DNA of 5,645 bases from assembly GCA_050996575.1 (NCBI GenBank), contig JBPCRS010000218.1:1-5645 (forward strand), written 5' to 3'. Both the position numbers and the translations under genes were made by a program. This DNA comes from DASUSH01 sp050996575 (GTDB lineage Bacteria > Actinomycetota > Thermoleophilia > Solirubrobacterales > 70-9). Each line of letters begins with the position of its first letter. Position 1 is the first letter of the stretch. Below are positions 4,277 through 5,645 of this stretch, piece after piece. The notes below the pieces were generated by a model that did no database searches, was not told the origin of the DNA, and saw only the letters and a program-made list of their open reading frames with translations.

Positions 4277-5356
4277 GTGGCGCTCTCGCTGCTCACCGGT
4301 TTCCCTGGCTTCATCGGCCGTCGCCTCGCGGCGCGGCTACTCGAAGCCGATCTCGAGGAGCGCGTCGTTGCGCTGGTCGAGAGGCGGATGCTCGAGCCCG
4401 CGCGTGCCGCCGCCGCGGAGATCGACAGCGAGCGGATCGAGGTCCTCGCCGGCGACATCGCCGAGCCGAGGCTCGGCCTTGATGATGCGCAATACGAGCG
4501 CCTGCTCGCCGAGATGCGGCGGGCTTATCACCTCGCGGCTATCTACAACCTGGCGGTGCCGCTCGAGCTCGCGCAGAGAGTCAACGTGGACGGCACCGGC
4601 AACGTCGTCGAGCTCTGTGCGCAGGCGCGCTCGTTCGAGCGCCTCGCCTACGTCTCCACGGCGTATGTCGCCGGAATGCGCACCGGCGTCGTCTACGAGC
4701 ACGAGCTCGTCCTCGGCCAGCGGTTCAAGAACCATTACGAGTCGACCAAGTTCCAGGCCGAGGTCTGGGTCCGCGCATACCTCGACCGGGTGCCGACGAC
4801 GATCCTGCGACCGGCGATCGTGGTCGGCGATTCGAAGACGGGGGAGACGCAGAAGTTCGACGGCCCTTACTTCATCCTGCGCACGATCGCCGAGGCCGAT
4901 CGCCGAGGCCGAGCGGTGCCGCAGTTCGGTCGCTCCGACGCGCCGTTCAATGTCGTCCCGGTCGATTATGTGGTCGAGTCGATCGTCGCGGCTGCCGGCG
5001 ACCCGGCGGCGGAAGGAGCGACGCTCCACCTGACCGACCCCGAGCCGCTGAACGCGAGCGAGCTGACGATCGCGCTCTCCGAGGCTTACGGTGGCCGCAA
5101 GCCAAAGGGCAGGATTCCGCCGGGCATGGTCGCGAACTCACTGCGCGTAAAGCAGGTCCGCGATCGCTTCGGCGGGGCTCCGCGCGAATCGATCACCTAC
5201 CTCAACCACCCGGTCGCCTTCGATACCCGTCAGGCGGTCAAGGTCCTTGCCCCGAACGGCCTTCGCCCGCCGAACTTCGGCGACTACGTCGGTCCGATGG
5301 TCGGCTTCTTCCGCGAGAACGAGGAGAATCCGGACCTCGTGCCGCCGCCGTCCTAG
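4277..5356 (+). CDS. Extended SDR oxidoreductase (fatty acyl-CoA/thioester reductase-like)
   Basis: This 359-residue NAD(P)-dependent oxidoreductase begins at GTG 4277, the only start-like codon between the sigma stop and the nucleotide-binding motif; its ribosome site is weak (GGCGAG, 4261-4266). TGFPGFIG (7-14) is the GxxGxxG dinucleotide loop, directly at the N-terminus. GD59-60, HLAAIYNL (85-92), VSTAYVAG (126-133) and the catalytic YxxxK (Tyr154, Lys158) follow, with LRPAIVVGDSKTGE (177-190) and VPVDYV (227-232) typical of extended SDRs and of the NAD-binding-4 (male-sterility/fatty acyl reductase) type. The family reduces thioesters or oxidises and epimerises sugars or sterols; TGFPGFIG favours the reductase group, but the substrate is not known. 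No signal peptide or membrane segment is seen, so it is cytosolic or peripheral. Co-transcription with the sigma gene is likely. A perfect 13-bp tandem duplication lies at 4885-4910. A convergent gene lies 12 bases beyond. Confidence 0.9.
   Translation: MALSLLTGFPGFIGRRLAARLLEADLEERVVALVERRMLEPARAAAAEIDSERIEVLAGDIAEPRLGLDDAQYERLLAEMRRAYHLAAIYNLAVPLELAQRVNVDGTGNVVELCAQARSFERLAYVSTAYVAGMRTGVVYEHELVLGQRFKNHYESTKFQAEVWVRAYLDRVPTTILRPAIVVGDSKTGETQKFDGPYFILRTIAEADRRGRAVPQFGRSDAPFNVVPVDYVVESIVAAAGDPAAEGATLHLTDPEPLNASELTIALSEAYGGRKPKGRIPPGMVANSLRVKQVRDRFGGAPRESITYLNHPVAFDTRQAVKVLAPNGLRPPNFGDYVGPMVGFFRENEENPDLVPPPS
4885..4910 (+). repeat. Perfect 13-bp tandem duplication in the SDR gene
   Basis: GATCGCCGAGGCC occurs at 4885-4897 and again at 4898-4910 without a gap. 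Because 13 is not a multiple of three, the two copies are read in different frames: the first as the end of TIAEA, the second as DRRGR. Confidence 0.8.
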
Positions 5357-5368
5357 CCCGCGCCGCGC

Positions 5369-5645
5369 TCAGACCGTCAGCCGCTGCTTGAGCTCGAGCA
5401 GGAACCCCTGCGAGAAGCCCGGGATCGTGTCGAGGTCGTCGACGCTCGAGAAGCCGGGGCCGTCGTCTCGACGGGCGACGACCCGCTTTGCCTGCGTGAT
5501 CGACATACCGAGCGAGCGGAACTGCTCGAAGCTGCCCTGGTTGAGGCTGATCGTGCCGGCGGGGCTTGGCGTCGGGCTCGCGGGGGCGGGGGCAGCGGGG
5601 GCCGCTTGGGCCGGGGGAGGGGGCGGCGGCGCGGACGGGGACGCC
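5369..5645 (-). CDS. Helix-hairpin-helix (ComEA-like) protein, C-terminal part
   Basis: On the minus strand an open frame enters from the right edge and stops at TGA (5371-5369); 91 residues are visible and the start lies outside. The first 30 visible residues are a Pro/Ala/Ser linker with six consecutive prolines. Residues about 31-91 match the helix-hairpin-helix layout of ComEA: SLNQGSFEQFRSLG, then ITQAKRVVARR, GFSSVDDLDTIPGF, and FLLELKQRLTV at the extreme C-terminus. ComEA-type modules bind double-stranded DNA without sequence specificity, classically in DNA uptake. Here the first hairpin reads LGMSI instead of the usual PGIG-type turn, so DNA binding may be weakened and a protein-interaction role is possible. 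A Pro/Ala linker before a terminal HHH domain suggests a multi-domain protein with an unseen N-terminal part, perhaps a membrane anchor. It converges on the SDR gene with a 12-base gap. Confidence 0.82.
   Translation of the reverse strand, partial: ASPSAPPPPPPAQAAPAAPAPASPTPSPAGTISLNQGSFEQFRSLGMSITQAKRVVARRDDGPGFSSVDDLDTIPGFSQGFLLELKQRLTV
5384..5401. repeat. 18-base palindrome at the convergent gene ends
   Basis: CTGCTTGAGCTCGAGCAG is self-complementary except for one T-G pair (5389/5396). It begins 28 bases after the SDR stop and lies inside the 3' end of the HHH gene. As RNA it can fold in either transcript into a 7-bp stem with loop AGCT. No T tract follows on either side, so a terminator role is only a possibility. 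Confidence 0.35.

Noticed and set aside
4337..5033. Large frames on both strands overlapping the SDR gene
   Set aside because: The plus-strand one is almost all Arg/Ser/Thr and the minus-strand one lacks motifs; the SDR frame has the full set of SDR motifs.
1..5645. CRISPR array, tRNA, rRNA, transposon or phage signals
   Set aside because: No regularly spaced repeats, cloverleaf-like segments, transposase motifs or terminal inverted repeats were found on reading both strands.

Overview
The window is a gene-dense, very GC-rich stretch (roughly 70% G+C by eye) with strong G/C preference at third codon positions, GTG and possibly CTG starts, and a probable leaderless gene. Protein styles (a cyclophilin with the YTKG...EPPGRSGSQF signature, an extended SDR with TGFPGFIG, an RpoD-like sigma factor without region 1.1) suggest an actinobacterium. 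My best guess is the Thermoleophilia/Solirubrobacterales branch, inferred from remembered protein style and not from any search.

Layout, left to right. (1) 2-601 (+): 3' part of a cyclophilin-type peptidyl-prolyl isomerase, open at the left edge. (2) 598-1461 (+): an alpha/beta-hydrolase whose start appears to overlap the isomerase stop codon, so the two are probably translationally coupled. (3) 1508-2647 (+): a secreted clan GH-A type glycoside hydrolase with its own putative -10 box and both catalytic glutamates. (4) 2664-3002 (+): a small PRC-barrel-like protein, apparently from a leaderless mRNA. (5) 3003-3293: a 291-base non-coding stretch with a terminator-like hairpin, a promoter with an extended -10, and a long leader that looks structured. 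(6) 3294-4244 (+): a sigma-70 family factor with regions 1.2 to 4.2 and altered promoter-contact residues. (7) 4277-5356 (+): an extended short-chain dehydrogenase/reductase, 32 bases behind the sigma gene and probably co-transcribed with it. (8) 5369-5645 (-): the C-terminal part of a ComEA-like helix-hairpin-helix protein, convergent with the SDR gene and 12 bases from it.

No mobile element, CRISPR array, tRNA, rRNA or phage gene is visible. The window reads as ordinary chromosomal backbone and I do not see a convincing new multi-gene system. The points most worth a second look are the sigma factor's substitutions at -35 and -10 contact positions together with its roughly 216-base leader, a near-perfect 33-base hairpin lying over the catalytic nucleophile codon of the glycoside hydrolase, the leaderless PRC-barrel gene, and the alpha/beta-hydrolase that has a nucleophile elbow but no histidine at the usual catalytic place.
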